Of a stretch of DNA of 53,502 bases, positions 41,734 to 52,273 are shown piece by piece (within the stretch, counting starts at the first letter, position 1; each line of letters begins with the position of its first letter). The DNA is from Chloroflexota bacterium (GTDB lineage: Bacteria; Chloroflexota; Anaerolineae; UBA2200). The translations under genes and the position numbers were made by a program. The DNA is taken from contig JAUWJD010000022.1 in the NCBI GenBank assembly GCA_030607875.1, forward strand, positions 1 through 53,502, in the 5' to 3' direction. The notes beneath the pieces are model-generated. The model was not told the origin of the DNA, did no database searches, and worked only from the letters and a program-made list of their open reading frames with translations.

Positions 41734-43647
41734 ATGAGGATAGTGCCATTGAACGCACCGCGGTTTCACCCCCTGCCGCTAGGCAGCATCCGGCCCCGGG
41801 GCTGGCTGGCGCGGCAACTGCGCATCCAGGCCGACGGGCTGAGCGGGCACCTGGACGAGTTCTGGCCCGACATCCAAGACAGCCGCTGGTTCGGCGGCGA
41901 CAGCGAGGGCTGGGAGCGCGCTCCCTACTGGCTGGACGGCCTGATCCCGCTGGCCTTTCTCCTGGACGATGTAACGCTCAAGGCCAAAATGATGCGCTAC
42001 GTGGAGTACATCATCACCCACCCACACGGTGACGGCTGGCTCGGCCCGCGCGAGATGGTCGTGGCTGCGGGGAGAGCGCCGAACCCAAACTATGACCTCT
42101 GGGCGCAGTTGTTGGCGACGAAGGTGCTGGTGCAGTATGGGGATGCCGCTGGCGACCCCCGCGCTATCGAGGCGCTGGCAAAGGCCCTGCGCAGGATTGA
42201 CCAGCACATCGACCGCGCGCCGCTGTTCAACTGGGGGCAGTTTCGCTGGTTCGAGGCCTTGCTGGCCATCTACTGGCTGTACGATGAAACGGGCCAGCCG
42301 TGGCTGCTCGACCTGGCGGTCAAGCTCCAGGCCCAGGGCTTTCACTGGAACTCGTTCTTCGCCCGCTGGCCACTGACCGAACCCACGCCCAAGGGCCGCT
42401 GGAACTATGTGGGGCACGTGGTCAACAACGCTATGGCCATCAAAGCCCCCGCGTTGTGGTGGCGGCTCAGCGGCGACGAGTGCAACCGCGCCGCCGTGTA
42501 TGACATGATCGGGAAGCTGGATTGCTACCACGGTATGGTCACCGGCGTGTTCAGCGGCGACGAATGCCTGGCCGGCAAGCGACCCACGCAGGGCACGGAG
42601 CTTTGCGCCGTGGTCGAGTACGCTTACTCGCTGGAGGTGCTGCTTTCCGTCCTCGGCGATGCGACCTTTGGCGACCGCCTGGAGAAGATCATCTTCAACG
42701 CGCTGCCCGCTGCATTCTCGCCGGATATGTGGTCCCACCAGTATGATCAGCAGGTCAACCAGGTGGAATGCAGCGTCCACGAGAACCGCACCTGGAACAC
42801 CAACGGCCCCGAGGCGAACATCTTTGGTGTGGAGCCGAACTATGGTTGCTGCACCGCCAACCTCAGCCAGGGCTGGCCCAAGTTCGCCGCCCACCTCTGG
42901 ATGCGCGCCGAGGACGGCGGGCTCGCGGCAGTCGCCTACGCCCCCAGCCACGTACAGACGGAGGTCAAAGGCGTACCCGTCGCCGTCTTATTGGAGACGG
43001 ACTATCCCTTCCGCGACACGCTGCGCTTTACCGTGACTGCCGAGACCTTGGTCCGCTTTGGACTGCGCCTCCGCGTCCCATCGTGGGCAACTGCTGCTGC
43101 GCTTCAGGTCGCGGGAGGTGGAGTGGTCCGGCCAACGCCGGGAACATTTTTCCGCATCGACCGCGAGTGGAAAGGCCCTACCGTCGTCGTACTCACGCTG
43201 CCCATGTCTCCCCTCCTCTCGCGCCGCTTCAACGACGCCATCAGCATCGAGCGCGGGCCGCTGGTCTATGCCCTCAAGGTCGGCGAGGATTGGCGTCGAA
43301 TCCACCGAGACCAGCCCTACCGTGAACTGCCGCATGCCGATTGGGAGGTCTACCCAACGACGGTTTGGAATGTCGCCCTCCACATCGACGAGGCCACGCT
43401 TGCAGACGATGTACGCTTCCAAGAGCTGCCGCTGGGCGATTGCCCCTTTTCGCCCCAGGGTGCGCCGGTTTCGGCGACGGTGAGGGGCAGGCGAATCCCC
43501 CAGTGGCAGATGGAGAACGGCTCCGCTGCGGACGTTCCACGCAGCCCTGTCACGTCGCCCGAACCGCTGGAGGAGCTGACCTTGATTCCGTATGGATGCA
43601 CAAATCTGCGCATCACAGAGTTCCCGGTGCTCAAGAGGGAGGAGTAG
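41734..43647 (+). CDS. GH127 family glycosidase (beta-L-arabinofuranosidase-like)
   Basis: 637 residues. The N-terminal PLPLGSIRPRGWLARQLRIQ is typical of the family. The zinc/Cys site is complete by pattern: E289 and C291 (GTELC) and C372-C373 (YGCCTAN), where one Cys is the nucleophile in characterised members. E277 is a likely acid/base. There is no signal peptide, so it acts in the cytoplasm on arabinose-containing or similar oligosaccharides. ATG 41734 lacks a ribosome site; GAGGA at 41736 would favour TTG 41749 and a start LNAPRFHPLPLG. The stop TAG is inside the left arm of a MITE-like repeat. Confidence 0.9.
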   Translation: MRIVPLNAPRFHPLPLGSIRPRGWLARQLRIQADGLSGHLDEFWPDIQDSRWFGGDSEGWERAPYWLDGLIPLAFLLDDVTLKAKMMRYVEYIITHPHGDGWLGPREMVVAAGRAPNPNYDLWAQLLATKVLVQYGDAAGDPRAIEALAKALRRIDQHIDRAPLFNWGQFRWFEALLAIYWLYDETGQPWLLDLAVKLQAQGFHWNSFFARWPLTEPTPKGRWNYVGHVVNNAMAIKAPALWWRLSGDECNRAAVYDMIGKLDCYHGMVTGVFSGDECLAGKRPTQGTELCAVVEYAYSLEVLLSVLGDATFGDRLEKIIFNALPAAFSPDMWSHQYDQQVNQVECSVHENRTWNTNGPEANIFGVEPNYGCCTANLSQGWPKFAAHLWMRAEDGGLAAVAYAPSHVQTEVKGVPVAVLLETDYPFRDTLRFTVTAETLVRFGLRLRVPSWATAAALQVAGGGVVRPTPGTFFRIDREWKGPTVVVLTLPMSPLLSRRFNDAISIERGPLVYALKVGEDWRRIHRDQPYRELPHADWEVYPTTVWNVALHIDEATLADDVRFQELPLGDCPFSPQGAPVSATVRGRRIPQWQMENGSAADVPRSPVTSPEPLEELTLIPYGCTNLRITEFPVLKREE

Positions 43648-43748
43648 GGGCAAGGCATTCCCCGCGCATATCTTCTCCGGCACGCCACCCGCCTGAAGAG
43701 AACTGCGTGCTTTCTTGCGAAAGGTGTGTAGGAATGCCTTGCCCCTAC
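43644..43748. mobile_element. MITE-like inverted-repeat element
   Basis: Perfect 18-bp terminal inverted repeats GTAGGGGCAAGGCATTCC (43644-43661) and GGAATGCCTTGCCCCTAC (43731-43748) enclose about 69 bases with no coding content. The left arm supplies the stop codon of the GH127 gene, so insertion may have trimmed its end. No transposase is in the window. Confidence 0.8.
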
Positions 43749-43869
43749 AGGTGCACGGAATCACGTCGCTGGGGGAACTTGAGCTCCAGATCCGAGAGAG
43801 GATAGGATGAGCAGGGGTGGATGAAGCCGAACTGCTTGTCGGCAGCTCGGCGGCGGTCGCTGTCCGGCG

Positions 43870-44085
43870 CCTTGCTTTCCAGTTCCTTGAACTCGTCCTA
43901 GAAAACAATGTCCTCTTCGTCGCTGCTGCCATAGAGCAACAGCAGTTCAGCGTCCAGGTCTCCGAAGGCGATCTGTCTGGCTATCGAACGGAACGGCGTG
44001 ATGCCCGAACCACCGGCCAGGCCGACGATCTTCCTGGCATCTCGCAGCGGTTCGTGGTAGAAGAACCCCAGCGGGGCCTGAGCAC
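43870..44085 (-). pseudogene. Ferredoxin-NAD(P) reductase fragment
   Basis: Minus strand: APLGFFYHEPLRDARKIVGL, AGGSGITPFRSIARQIAFGD and LLLLYGSSDEEDIVF, the FAD/NAD-binding part of a ferredoxin reductase (GGSGITP nucleotide loop). TAG at 43900-43898 replaces the expected aromatic residue before DEFKELE. The N-terminal FAD half is missing and its place is taken by the ACGACTTTGGTCGT repeat. It is clearly non-functional. Confidence 0.75.
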
Positions 44086-44103
44086 GTACTGGGCTACTCC
44101 AGT

Positions 44104-44220
44104 AGGTCGTAGTGACGACTTTGGTCGTCGTTGGCGCGCAGATAGCGACTAAAGTCGCCACTACGAACTCTCGCCGCCATGAACTTTTGCCACTACGAAG
44201 TTTTGCCATTACGAACTCTC
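44104..44220. repeat. GTAGTGACGACTTTGGTCGT repeat cluster
   Basis: Contains TCGTAGTGACGACTTTGGTC and, inverted, GCGACTAAAGTCGCCACTAC, then degenerate CACTACGAA pieces. This is the same module as the five tandem copies at 30333-30492. It abuts the truncated reductase. Confidence 0.75.
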
Positions 44221-44276
44221 ATATGTGGCCCAAGCACCGTGAGAGACCTGTTCACAGCAAACAACAAAGTTCGCAG

Positions 44277-45302
44277 CTAGGTTTCCTCGTGTTCATCCTC
44301 TGCAGCCCCAGGCTTTTGCCGGACAGTGGTACCTCCACCGTGCAACCCGGCAATCTCTCCGCGCAGCTTCTCCGCGGTGCGTTCATCGCCCTGCTCCACT
44401 TTGAAGGCCAGCTCAGTAGCCAGTTGGGCCAGCTTACTCAGCCGCCGCGCCTCCCTGCGTCCGGAGCGGCTCCAGGCCTGCCACTGCGCTGCAATGCGAT
44501 TGCGGTAGGAGCCGATCATATCGTACTCCTCCTGGGTGAGCAGGCCGCTGGCGACCTCGGCCTTCAGGTGCGTGGCGATCCAGTGTTTTTCCCGCTGCCA
44601 GGCCAGCGCCATGACCACAAAAATGACCAGCAGACCGCCCCAGTCGCTGACCACGCTGATCAACAGGCTGAAGCAGGTGATGCTGGCCAAGATTGCGAAC
44701 AGGTTGTGTACGCCATGCAGCAGTATCGCCCCCAGCAAACCAAGGGGGGGTACAAACCAACGCCTGCAGCCTGTCTTGGCCATGCGCGTGTAGCCCAGGG
44801 ATGCCCCAAAGACCGAGGTGAACAGCGCATGGTTCAGGCCAAAGACAAAGTTGCGCAACAATATGGTCAGGGTCAAGCCTTCCAGCCCAGTGAGACGCAG
44901 GCTGCGCGCAAAGTAAAAGACATTCTCGGTCATAGCGAACCCAAAGCCGATGGTCGCTCCGTAGATGATGCCGTCCAGGACGCCATCGAACTCGCGGCGG
45001 AAGAGCAAGAATAGTGCCAACAGCGCCAGTCCCTTGATCAACTCTTCAACCATGGGAGCCAGCACAGAACTGGACATCAACTCAGCCGTGCCCTCGCTCA
45101 GGCCGCCCAGAGGGACCATTAGTATGACCTGCGCTACAATGGAGAGGATGACCGCCGGCACCGCGCCCCACACAAAGGCAGCGATCAGCAGGCGCTTGGG
45201 CTCCTTTTCATACCGGTCGAGCCACCACAGGATGAGCACATAGACCACGGTAGGTAAGACCGCCGCTGCGATTGCGATGAGCCAGGCCGATATACTGTCC
45301 AT
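44277..45302 (-). CDS. prsW: PrsW family intramembrane metalloprotease
   Basis: 341 residues with about eight membrane segments. Family motifs in order: MVEELIKG (EE), GFAMTENVFYF (ExN), NHALFTSVFG (H) and LLHGVHNL (H). The C-terminal ~110 residues are cytoplasmic and Arg/Glu-rich. PrsW-type proteases cut membrane anti-sigma factors in Bacillus. Two ECF sigma/anti-sigma-like pairs are in this window, but none is adjacent, so the target is open. It follows the PHP gene with no gap and shares its operon. Confidence 0.9.
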   Translation of the reverse strand: MDSISAWLIAIAAAVLPTVVYVLILWWLDRYEKEPKRLLIAAFVWGAVPAVILSIVAQVILMVPLGGLSEGTAELMSSSVLAPMVEELIKGLALLALFLLFRREFDGVLDGIIYGATIGFGFAMTENVFYFARSLRLTGLEGLTLTILLRNFVFGLNHALFTSVFGASLGYTRMAKTGCRRWFVPPLGLLGAILLHGVHNLFAILASITCFSLLISVVSDWGGLLVIFVVMALAWQREKHWIATHLKAEVASGLLTQEEYDMIGSYRNRIAAQWQAWSRSGRREARRLSKLAQLATELAFKVEQGDERTAEKLRGEIAGLHGGGTTVRQKPGAAEDEHEET

Positions 45303-45303
45303 G

Positions 45304-45999
45304 TTAGCTCCGCCATCGTTTCCGTATCTTGGCCCACGTGGAAAACAGATGCACGTGGGGGCTGCTCATCCCACCACCGACCTGTCCTCCGGAGAGGCTG
45401 CGCAGGAAACTATCCTTGTCGGTGAAAGGCTCCATCTCTACGTAAGCCTGGCCAATCTCAGAAGCGCTGTGCGCGTCACTGCCTGCTCCGCCGGGAAACC
45501 CGTGTATTTGCGCAAATCGCTTGGCACGTTCGTTATCCGCTGGGAATATCGTGCGGGCGTTCAGTACCTCAATCACATCTATGTGCTCCAGGATGGCCAG
45601 CAGTCCGGCTTTGCTCAGAGCTGCATGGCGATAGCGATCAAAAGGGTGCGGAATGTAAACCAGGCCGCCCTGCTCCTTGATGCGCACCACCGTGTGCGCG
45701 GGTGTGAGCCCTGGAGGAATGAGCGCTTGCAGGAAGAGGCCGGCGATTTCGCCTTCTGTAGTGTAGATCTCTTCGCCAACAATGACCGGGAAGGGTGCCA
45801 CGTCGCTCAAGGCCAGCGCGCCACCGATGGCGTTGTGATCGAGGACAGCCAGCGCACCGAGGCCCCGACGCAAAGCCGCGGCGATCACCTCTGGCAAAGA
45901 AACGAGTGAGTCTGGTGAATAGCAGGTATGTATGTGCAGATCGACTTTGAGCCGTTGGATATCGGAGTGGGCTCGATTCGCTGCCTGGACGGCTGACAT
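45304..45999 (-). CDS. PHP domain phosphoesterase
   Basis: 231 residues from ATG 45999, preferred because AGAGG lies five bases upstream; GTG 46005 is an alternative. Metal motifs: DLHIHT (first), DHN (second), GEE, YIPHPFD and GSDAH (last). PHP proteins hydrolyse phosphodiesters or phosphomonoesters. Stand-alone versions often act on 5'-nucleotides or short RNA/DNA ends. It sits between a beta-CASP nuclease gene and prsW, which is consistent with a nucleic-acid role. Confidence 0.88.
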   Translation of the reverse strand: MSAVQAANRAHSDIQRLKVDLHIHTCYSPDSLVSLPEVIAAALRRGLGALAVLDHNAIGGALALSDVAPFPVIVGEEIYTTEGEIAGLFLQALIPPGLTPAHTVVRIKEQGGLVYIPHPFDRYRHAALSKAGLLAILEHIDVIEVLNARTIFPADNERAKRFAQIHGFPGGAGSDAHSASEIGQAYVEMEPFTDKDSFLRSLSGGQVGGGMSSPHVHLFSTWAKIRKRWRS

Positions 46000-46012
46000 C
46001 ACCACCTCTGGG

Positions 46013-47410
46013 CTACACTTCTACCTGTTGCATTCGCTCTGGGATGAGCACATCCTCCAGGCCCATGGCACGTATCCCTGAGGCCAGCGCCCGGCAAGCT
46101 TCCAGGTCGCCATGCACCGAGAAGACGCGCTTTAGCCGTCCATCATCCATGACCTGCTGGATGTAGCCAAGCAGCTCATTCCTGTCGGCGTGGGCGCTGT
46201 AGCCTTGGATCGACCTTATATGAGCACGCACCGGCCACTTCTGGCCAAAGATCGGAATCTCCTTCCAGCCGTCCAGGATTTTGCGCCCCAGTGTGTGTTG
46301 CACCTGGTATCCCACAAAGAGCACCGTATTGCGCGGGTCGCCAATGTGGTTCTTGAGGTGGTGCAAGATGCGGCCTGCCTCGCACATGCCCGAGGCACTG
46401 ATGATGATGCAAGGCCCCTGAAAATCATTCAGGGCTTTGGACTCCTCGACCGAACGCGTGTAGTGGAGGCGGTAGAAACCGAAAGGGTCCTCGCGGCGCT
46501 GCAAAAAAGCGAGTATCTCCGCATCGTAGCATTCGGGGTGCAGGCGAAAGATCTCAGTGACGTTCACCGCCAGTGGACTGTCCACATACACAGGTATGGA
46601 CGGAAAGCATTCACTGGCGATCAGCTTGTGCAGGTCGAACACGATTTCCTGTGTGCGCCCCACGGCAAAGGAGGGAATGATGACCTTGCCCCCGCGGTCG
46701 TAGGCGCGATGGATGATTTCACAAAGAATGGCCTGGGCTTGAGGTGGGCTTTCGTGTTCACGATCACCATAGGTGCTCTCGGTGATCAAATAGTCCACAT
46801 CGTGCACAATCTCTGGATCACGGATGATGGGCAGGTCCTTGCGTCCCAGGTCGCCGGTGAAACAAAGGCGGTAGCTGCGGCCCTCTTCCTCCACGTCCAG
46901 CACCGTAATCGCTGACCCCAGGATGTGCCCCGCATCGTAGAAGGTGGCCTGCACGCCGGGAGCGACGATGAAAGGCCGGTGGTAGTCTATGCTGACAAAG
47001 TTTTGCAGGCTTGCTCGGGCATCCGCGATGGTATAGATGGGTTCGACCGGCGGCAAGCCCCTTCTGCTGCGCTTCTTGTTCACGTAGGCCGCGTCGCTCT
47101 CTTGGATGTAGGCCGAGTCCAGCAGCATAGCGCTGCACAGGTCACGCGTAGCCGAGGTGGTGTAGATGTTGCCCTGGTAACCGCTGCTCACCAGGTTGGG
47201 GATATTGCCGCTGTGGTCAATGTGTGCATGAGAGAGGATCAGGGCATCCAGCACACGCGCGTCAAAGGGAAGGTTGCGGTTGCGCTTGGAAGTCTCTCGC
47301 CGGCGTCCCTGAAACAGGCCGCAATCCAGAAGGATCTGTGAGCCATTGACTTCAAGCAGGTGCATCGAGCCAGTGACGGTCCGCGCAGCACCCAGGAAGG
47401 TGATTCTCAA
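46013..47410 (-). CDS. Beta-CASP metallo-beta-lactamase RNA nuclease
   Basis: 465 residues from TTG 47410, chosen because GGAGG lies five bases upstream and the protein then starts MRITFLGAARTVTGSMHLLE, as the family does. The zinc motif is HAHIDHSG. Further beta-CASP motifs are ESTYGDR, PSFAVGRTQE, ISASGMCEAGRI and QGYSAHADR. It is related to bacterial YbaX/YsxB-like and CPSF73-like nucleases that process RNA ends. It is the first gene of the operon with the PHP phosphoesterase and PrsW. Confidence 0.93.
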   Translation of the reverse strand: MRITFLGAARTVTGSMHLLEVNGSQILLDCGLFQGRRRETSKRNRNLPFDARVLDALILSHAHIDHSGNIPNLVSSGYQGNIYTTSATRDLCSAMLLDSAYIQESDAAYVNKKRSRRGLPPVEPIYTIADARASLQNFVSIDYHRPFIVAPGVQATFYDAGHILGSAITVLDVEEEGRSYRLCFTGDLGRKDLPIIRDPEIVHDVDYLITESTYGDREHESPPQAQAILCEIIHRAYDRGGKVIIPSFAVGRTQEIVFDLHKLIASECFPSIPVYVDSPLAVNVTEIFRLHPECYDAEILAFLQRREDPFGFYRLHYTRSVEESKALNDFQGPCIIISASGMCEAGRILHHLKNHIGDPRNTVLFVGYQVQHTLGRKILDGWKEIPIFGQKWPVRAHIRSIQGYSAHADRNELLGYIQQVMDDGRLKRVFSVHGDLEACRALASGIRAMGLEDVLIPERMQQVEV

Positions 47411-47451
47411 AATATCCTCCGTGACTCGTTGTGAGCCTCTATGTCTCGGAC

Positions 47452-47480
47452 AAGATAACACGAAACAGGGTGTTTGTCAA
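47452..47480 (-). promoter_or_regulatory. Sigma-70 promoter of the beta-CASP-PHP-prsW operon
   Basis: Minus strand: TTGACA (47480-47475), 17-base spacer, TATCTT (47457-47452), 42 bases before the TTG start. Confidence 0.8.
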
Positions 47481-47603
47481 AGCCACGGATGAAGAGGGGG
47501 AAAACGCCTGTTTGGGGTGTGATGCTGAGCTCCGCCATCGCGCATTCGCGCTACTCTGATACCCTTCGAATCAGGAGAGGAACGCCAGCTCAGCGGTCGG
47601 GCG

Positions 47604-48758
47604 TCACTTCTTTTTGCTGCGCGAAAGGAAGGGCAGCATTGCTAGGTTCAATAGCGAGGTAAGCCCGACGCTCATGGTCTCGGTGATCACCGTGACCTTC
47701 TCCCGCAGCACCTCGAGTGAGAGCAAGTGCCAGGATGTGGTATCAAGCATGATAGCCGGTTCCCTCTCCGCAACGCCGCAGCGCACCAGCGACGAAGCCC
47801 AATTCAGGCCCGCGCCAAAGCTGACCAGAAGCACGTTGTCGCCATCCTTGATGCGCCCTTCTTCAAAGGCCTCGCACAGCGCGATAGCTACGGAAGCTGA
47901 GGAGGTGTTGGCGTATCGGTCCACGTTGACAAAGATCTTTTCCATGGGGAAGCCAAGCTTGTCGCTGATCCACTCCATGAAGCGTTGGTTGGATTGCTGC
48001 GGAATGACCAAGGCGATGTCCTCTGTGGACAGACCATTGGCCCTCAGTTGGTCGCGCACAGCGGGGCCAACGGTGCGCATGGCAAAGCGCAGGATGCGCC
48101 GCCCATCCATTTGCAGGTAACGCAGGTTTTCCTCAAAGGGTTCTGCAGTGACGGGATGCCTGCTTCCTGCTGCGCGATAGATCAGTGCGTCGTAGTCAGC
48201 CCCGTTAGTACCCATGGCGAAGGAGAGTACCCCTGTTGGCCGGTCAGTAGCTTCCAGAACCACTGCTCCGGCCCCATCACCAAACAGCACACATGTGCGC
48301 CGATCTTCCCAATTCATAAAGCACGAGGTAACCTCGGAGCCAATCACCAGCACACGCCGGTACACTCCAGTGGCAATGAACTGGCTGCCGATTGCCAGCC
48401 CGTACACAAAGCTTGGGCATCCAGCGCGCAGACCAAAAGCAGCAGCCTGTGAGGCCCCCAACTGGTCTTGGACCATGGGCGCTGCGCCGGGCAGATGGTA
48501 GTCCGGAGAATACGTGGCGACAATGATCAGATCAAGGTCTTTCGGTCTGACTTCAGCCACCCGAAGCGCGTCACGGGCTGCCGCCACGGCCATGGAGACT
48601 GTCGTTTCTCCTGCTTGTACTACTCTGCGTTCACGGATTCCTGTGTGACGGACAATCCATTCGTCACTGGTGTCCACGATTTGTGCCAGATCGTCGTTCG
48701 TCACTACTTTTGACGGCAGGTACTTACCCCAGCCAATGATTTCAGCATACTTGGTCAC
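47604..48758 (-). CDS. FabH-like ketoacyl-ACP synthase III with catalytic His replaced
   Basis: 384 residues from GTG 48758 (AGGGGAGA site). Thiolase fold with DEWIVRHTGIRERRVV and GDGAGAVVLEA. The active Cys is C114 (RAGCPSF) and the Asn is N284 (YANTSSAS). At the place of the triad His, the family's PHQAN reads PQQSN, so residue 254 is Gln. There is a C-terminal extension of ~50 residues with a hydrophobic stretch (VGLTSLLNLAMLPFL), longer than housekeeping FabH (~320). Condensation may use a different mechanism or the protein may do another acyl-transfer step. It is a single gene, so calling it fabH is not justified. Confidence 0.88.
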   Translation of the reverse strand: MTKYAEIIGWGKYLPSKVVTNDDLAQIVDTSDEWIVRHTGIRERRVVQAGETTVSMAVAAARDALRVAEVRPKDLDLIIVATYSPDYHLPGAAPMVQDQLGASQAAAFGLRAGCPSFVYGLAIGSQFIATGVYRRVLVIGSEVTSCFMNWEDRRTCVLFGDGAGAVVLEATDRPTGVLSFAMGTNGADYDALIYRAAGSRHPVTAEPFEENLRYLQMDGRRILRFAMRTVGPAVRDQLRANGLSTEDIALVIPQQSNQRFMEWISDKLGFPMEKIFVNVDRYANTSSASVAIALCEAFEEGRIKDGDNVLLVSFGAGLNWASSLVRCGVAEREPAIMLDTTSWHLLSLEVLREKVTVITETMSVGLTSLLNLAMLPFLSRSKKK

Positions 48759-48780
48759 TTGATCTCCCCTCGATGTCAGG

Positions 48781-48825
48781 ATAAAAACAGGACGGGCAAC
48801 TCGGTAGCATCCTTGCTGCCCGTCC
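48781..48825 (-). terminator. Rho-independent terminator, minus strand
   Basis: Arms GGACGGGCA and TGCCCGTCC (9 bp) run on the minus strand into TGTTTTTAT. It ends the second sigma-factor operon and precedes the FabH-like gene. Confidence 0.8.
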
Positions 48826-48895
48826 CTTGGAAAACGTACAAAACAAGTTTACACCACGCCAGACCTCGACCGCCTATTCACAGCGCACTGAGGCG

Positions 48896-49264
48896 CTACG
48901 ATCGGGCCTGGGTACGAGCACGAATCAGATAGGCAATGCCTCCCGCCAGCGCTACAGCCGAACCAATGGCAGCGCCGATCAGCAATTCCCTGGGTGCCGA
49001 AGGCAGTTCAATAACGACATCCTGGCTCATTCGCCTGCGCGCCATCTCGGTCAAGTCGCCCCTGAGCTTCCGCCCAAAGGCCGGGGCCGGACGCACCGGA
49101 GCCAGTGCGTCCTTGACCTGACCAGCTAACCGCAGCAGTGAGAGAAGCTCCTGCTGCTGTTCAGACGACAACTCCGCATACCCTGTATCGGCGACGCCTG
49201 GCGTCTTCTGATTCAGTTGATTGCTATACTCTGCGAGTAGTTCTATCAAACCTCTGTGTTCCAT
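48896..49264 (-). CDS. Single-pass membrane protein, probable anti-sigma partner
   Basis: 122 residues. It starts MEHRGLIELLAEYSNQLNQ seven bases after the sigma stop. The N-terminal ~75 residues are soluble, with the short EQQQELLSLLRLAGQVKDAL helix. One membrane segment, LLIGAAIGSAVALAGGIAYL, is followed by a basic tail. No zinc finger is seen and no family is recognised. Position directly behind an ECF sigma gene and the soluble-domain/TM layout suggest a sigma regulator. Confidence 0.7.
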   Translation of the reverse strand: MEHRGLIELLAEYSNQLNQKTPGVADTGYAELSSEQQQELLSLLRLAGQVKDALAPVRPAPAFGRKLRGDLTEMARRRMSQDVVIELPSAPRELLIGAAIGSAVALAGGIAYLIRARTQARS

Positions 49265-49271
49265 GCGATAC

Positions 49272-49823
49272 TCAGCTTGCCGTGTTCCTCTGTAGCTGCT
49301 GGCGTAGGGCCAGCAGAGTGCGATGGTGAAGGGATTTGATTGCTCCCTCTGTGCGGCCCATGGCCTGGGCGATTTGGGCGTTCGTCAGCCCTTCGCTGAA
49401 TTTGAGAATCAACAACTGTTGGCGTTCCACAGGAAGCTGGCGGATCGCTTCCAGCAAGCTCCTGTGCTCCTCCTGGGCTTGCGTCAAGTCCTCCGGTCTT
49501 TCCTCATCCTTTCTGTAGGGCACCAGTGCATCCAAGGAGACTACCTGGTGCCTGTGGCGATCGCGATACCAGTTGGCTATTGCATTGTGCGCAATGCGGT
49601 ACAACCAGGCAGAGAACGGAACCCCCCTGAAGGTATACCGCTCCAGGTTCGTAAAGGCTCTGAGAAAGGTCCTCGCCGTCAGATCTTCTGCATCCGAGTA
49701 GTTGCCGGTACGCTGGTAGATGTAGTTGTAGATCCTATCCGCGTACTTGTCGTACAGGGCAGCGAATTCCAAAGGGTCTGCCTGCGCACGCTCTATAAGG
49801 ACACGCTCTTGTTCGTCCTGCAC
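49272..49823 (-). CDS. ECF-type sigma-70 factor
   Basis: 183 residues from GTG 49823, which follows GGGAAAAA. The longer frame to 49994 would start upstream of the promoter and is rejected. Region 2: YDKYADRIYNYIYQRTGNYS and DAEDLTARTFLRAF. Region 4 helix-turn-helix: LTNAQIAQAMGRTEGAIKSL. It is paired with the membrane protein encoded seven bases later. The target genes are not evident. Confidence 0.92.
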   Translation of the reverse strand: MQDEQERVLIERAQADPLEFAALYDKYADRIYNYIYQRTGNYSDAEDLTARTFLRAFTNLERYTFRGVPFSAWLYRIAHNAIANWYRDRHRHQVVSLDALVPYRKDEERPEDLTQAQEEHRSLLEAIRQLPVERQQLLILKFSEGLTNAQIAQAMGRTEGAIKSLHHRTLLALRQQLQRNTAS

Positions 49824-49950
49824 TTTTTCCCGTCCTCGAGAGTGCGTGACGCCAACCGGCAGCGGTCCCAGCAATACAACACCGTGGGACGAGCACAGTT
49901 GCGCAAGCACGCACACTCTGGAGTCATATACAGCCAAATGGCGACAGACC

Positions 49951-49979
49951 ATTGTAACACGCCACCGCACACCTGTCAA
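49951..49979 (-). promoter_or_regulatory. Sigma-70 promoter of the second ECF sigma operon
   Basis: Minus strand: TTGACA (49979-49974), 17-base spacer, TACAAT (49956-49951). It leaves a leader of about 120 bases before GTG 49823. Confidence 0.8.
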
Positions 49980-50167
49980 AAGTATGGCAGGCACTGAGCT
50001 CTTAGCCGCTGAGGCGGCTTATCAGTGTCAGACGCTCACGTCATCTTGCTCCCAATCTGGCCTACACCCAGTTCTGTCTGGGTCTACATGACGTTGGGGG
50101 GGCAGCTTCTGATGAGTGGGTTGGGACCTCGGCGAGGTGCTGATGATTTTGGATTTTGCTGAATAGC

Positions 50168-50197
50168 CTGGACGCAGGCAGGTAAATGCAGTATAAT
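50168..50197 (+). promoter_or_regulatory. Probable sigma-70 promoter of uvrB
   Basis: TATAAT at 50192-50197 with a weak -35 (CTGGAC, 50168-50173) 18 bases upstream. Confidence 0.55.
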
Positions 50198-50248
50198 GAC
50201 CGAGGCCACGGTTGGCAGAGCAACCTTGAGTCCGCAATTGGGGGAAAG

Positions 50249-52269
<2,021 letters not shown>

Positions 52270-52273
<4 letters not shown>

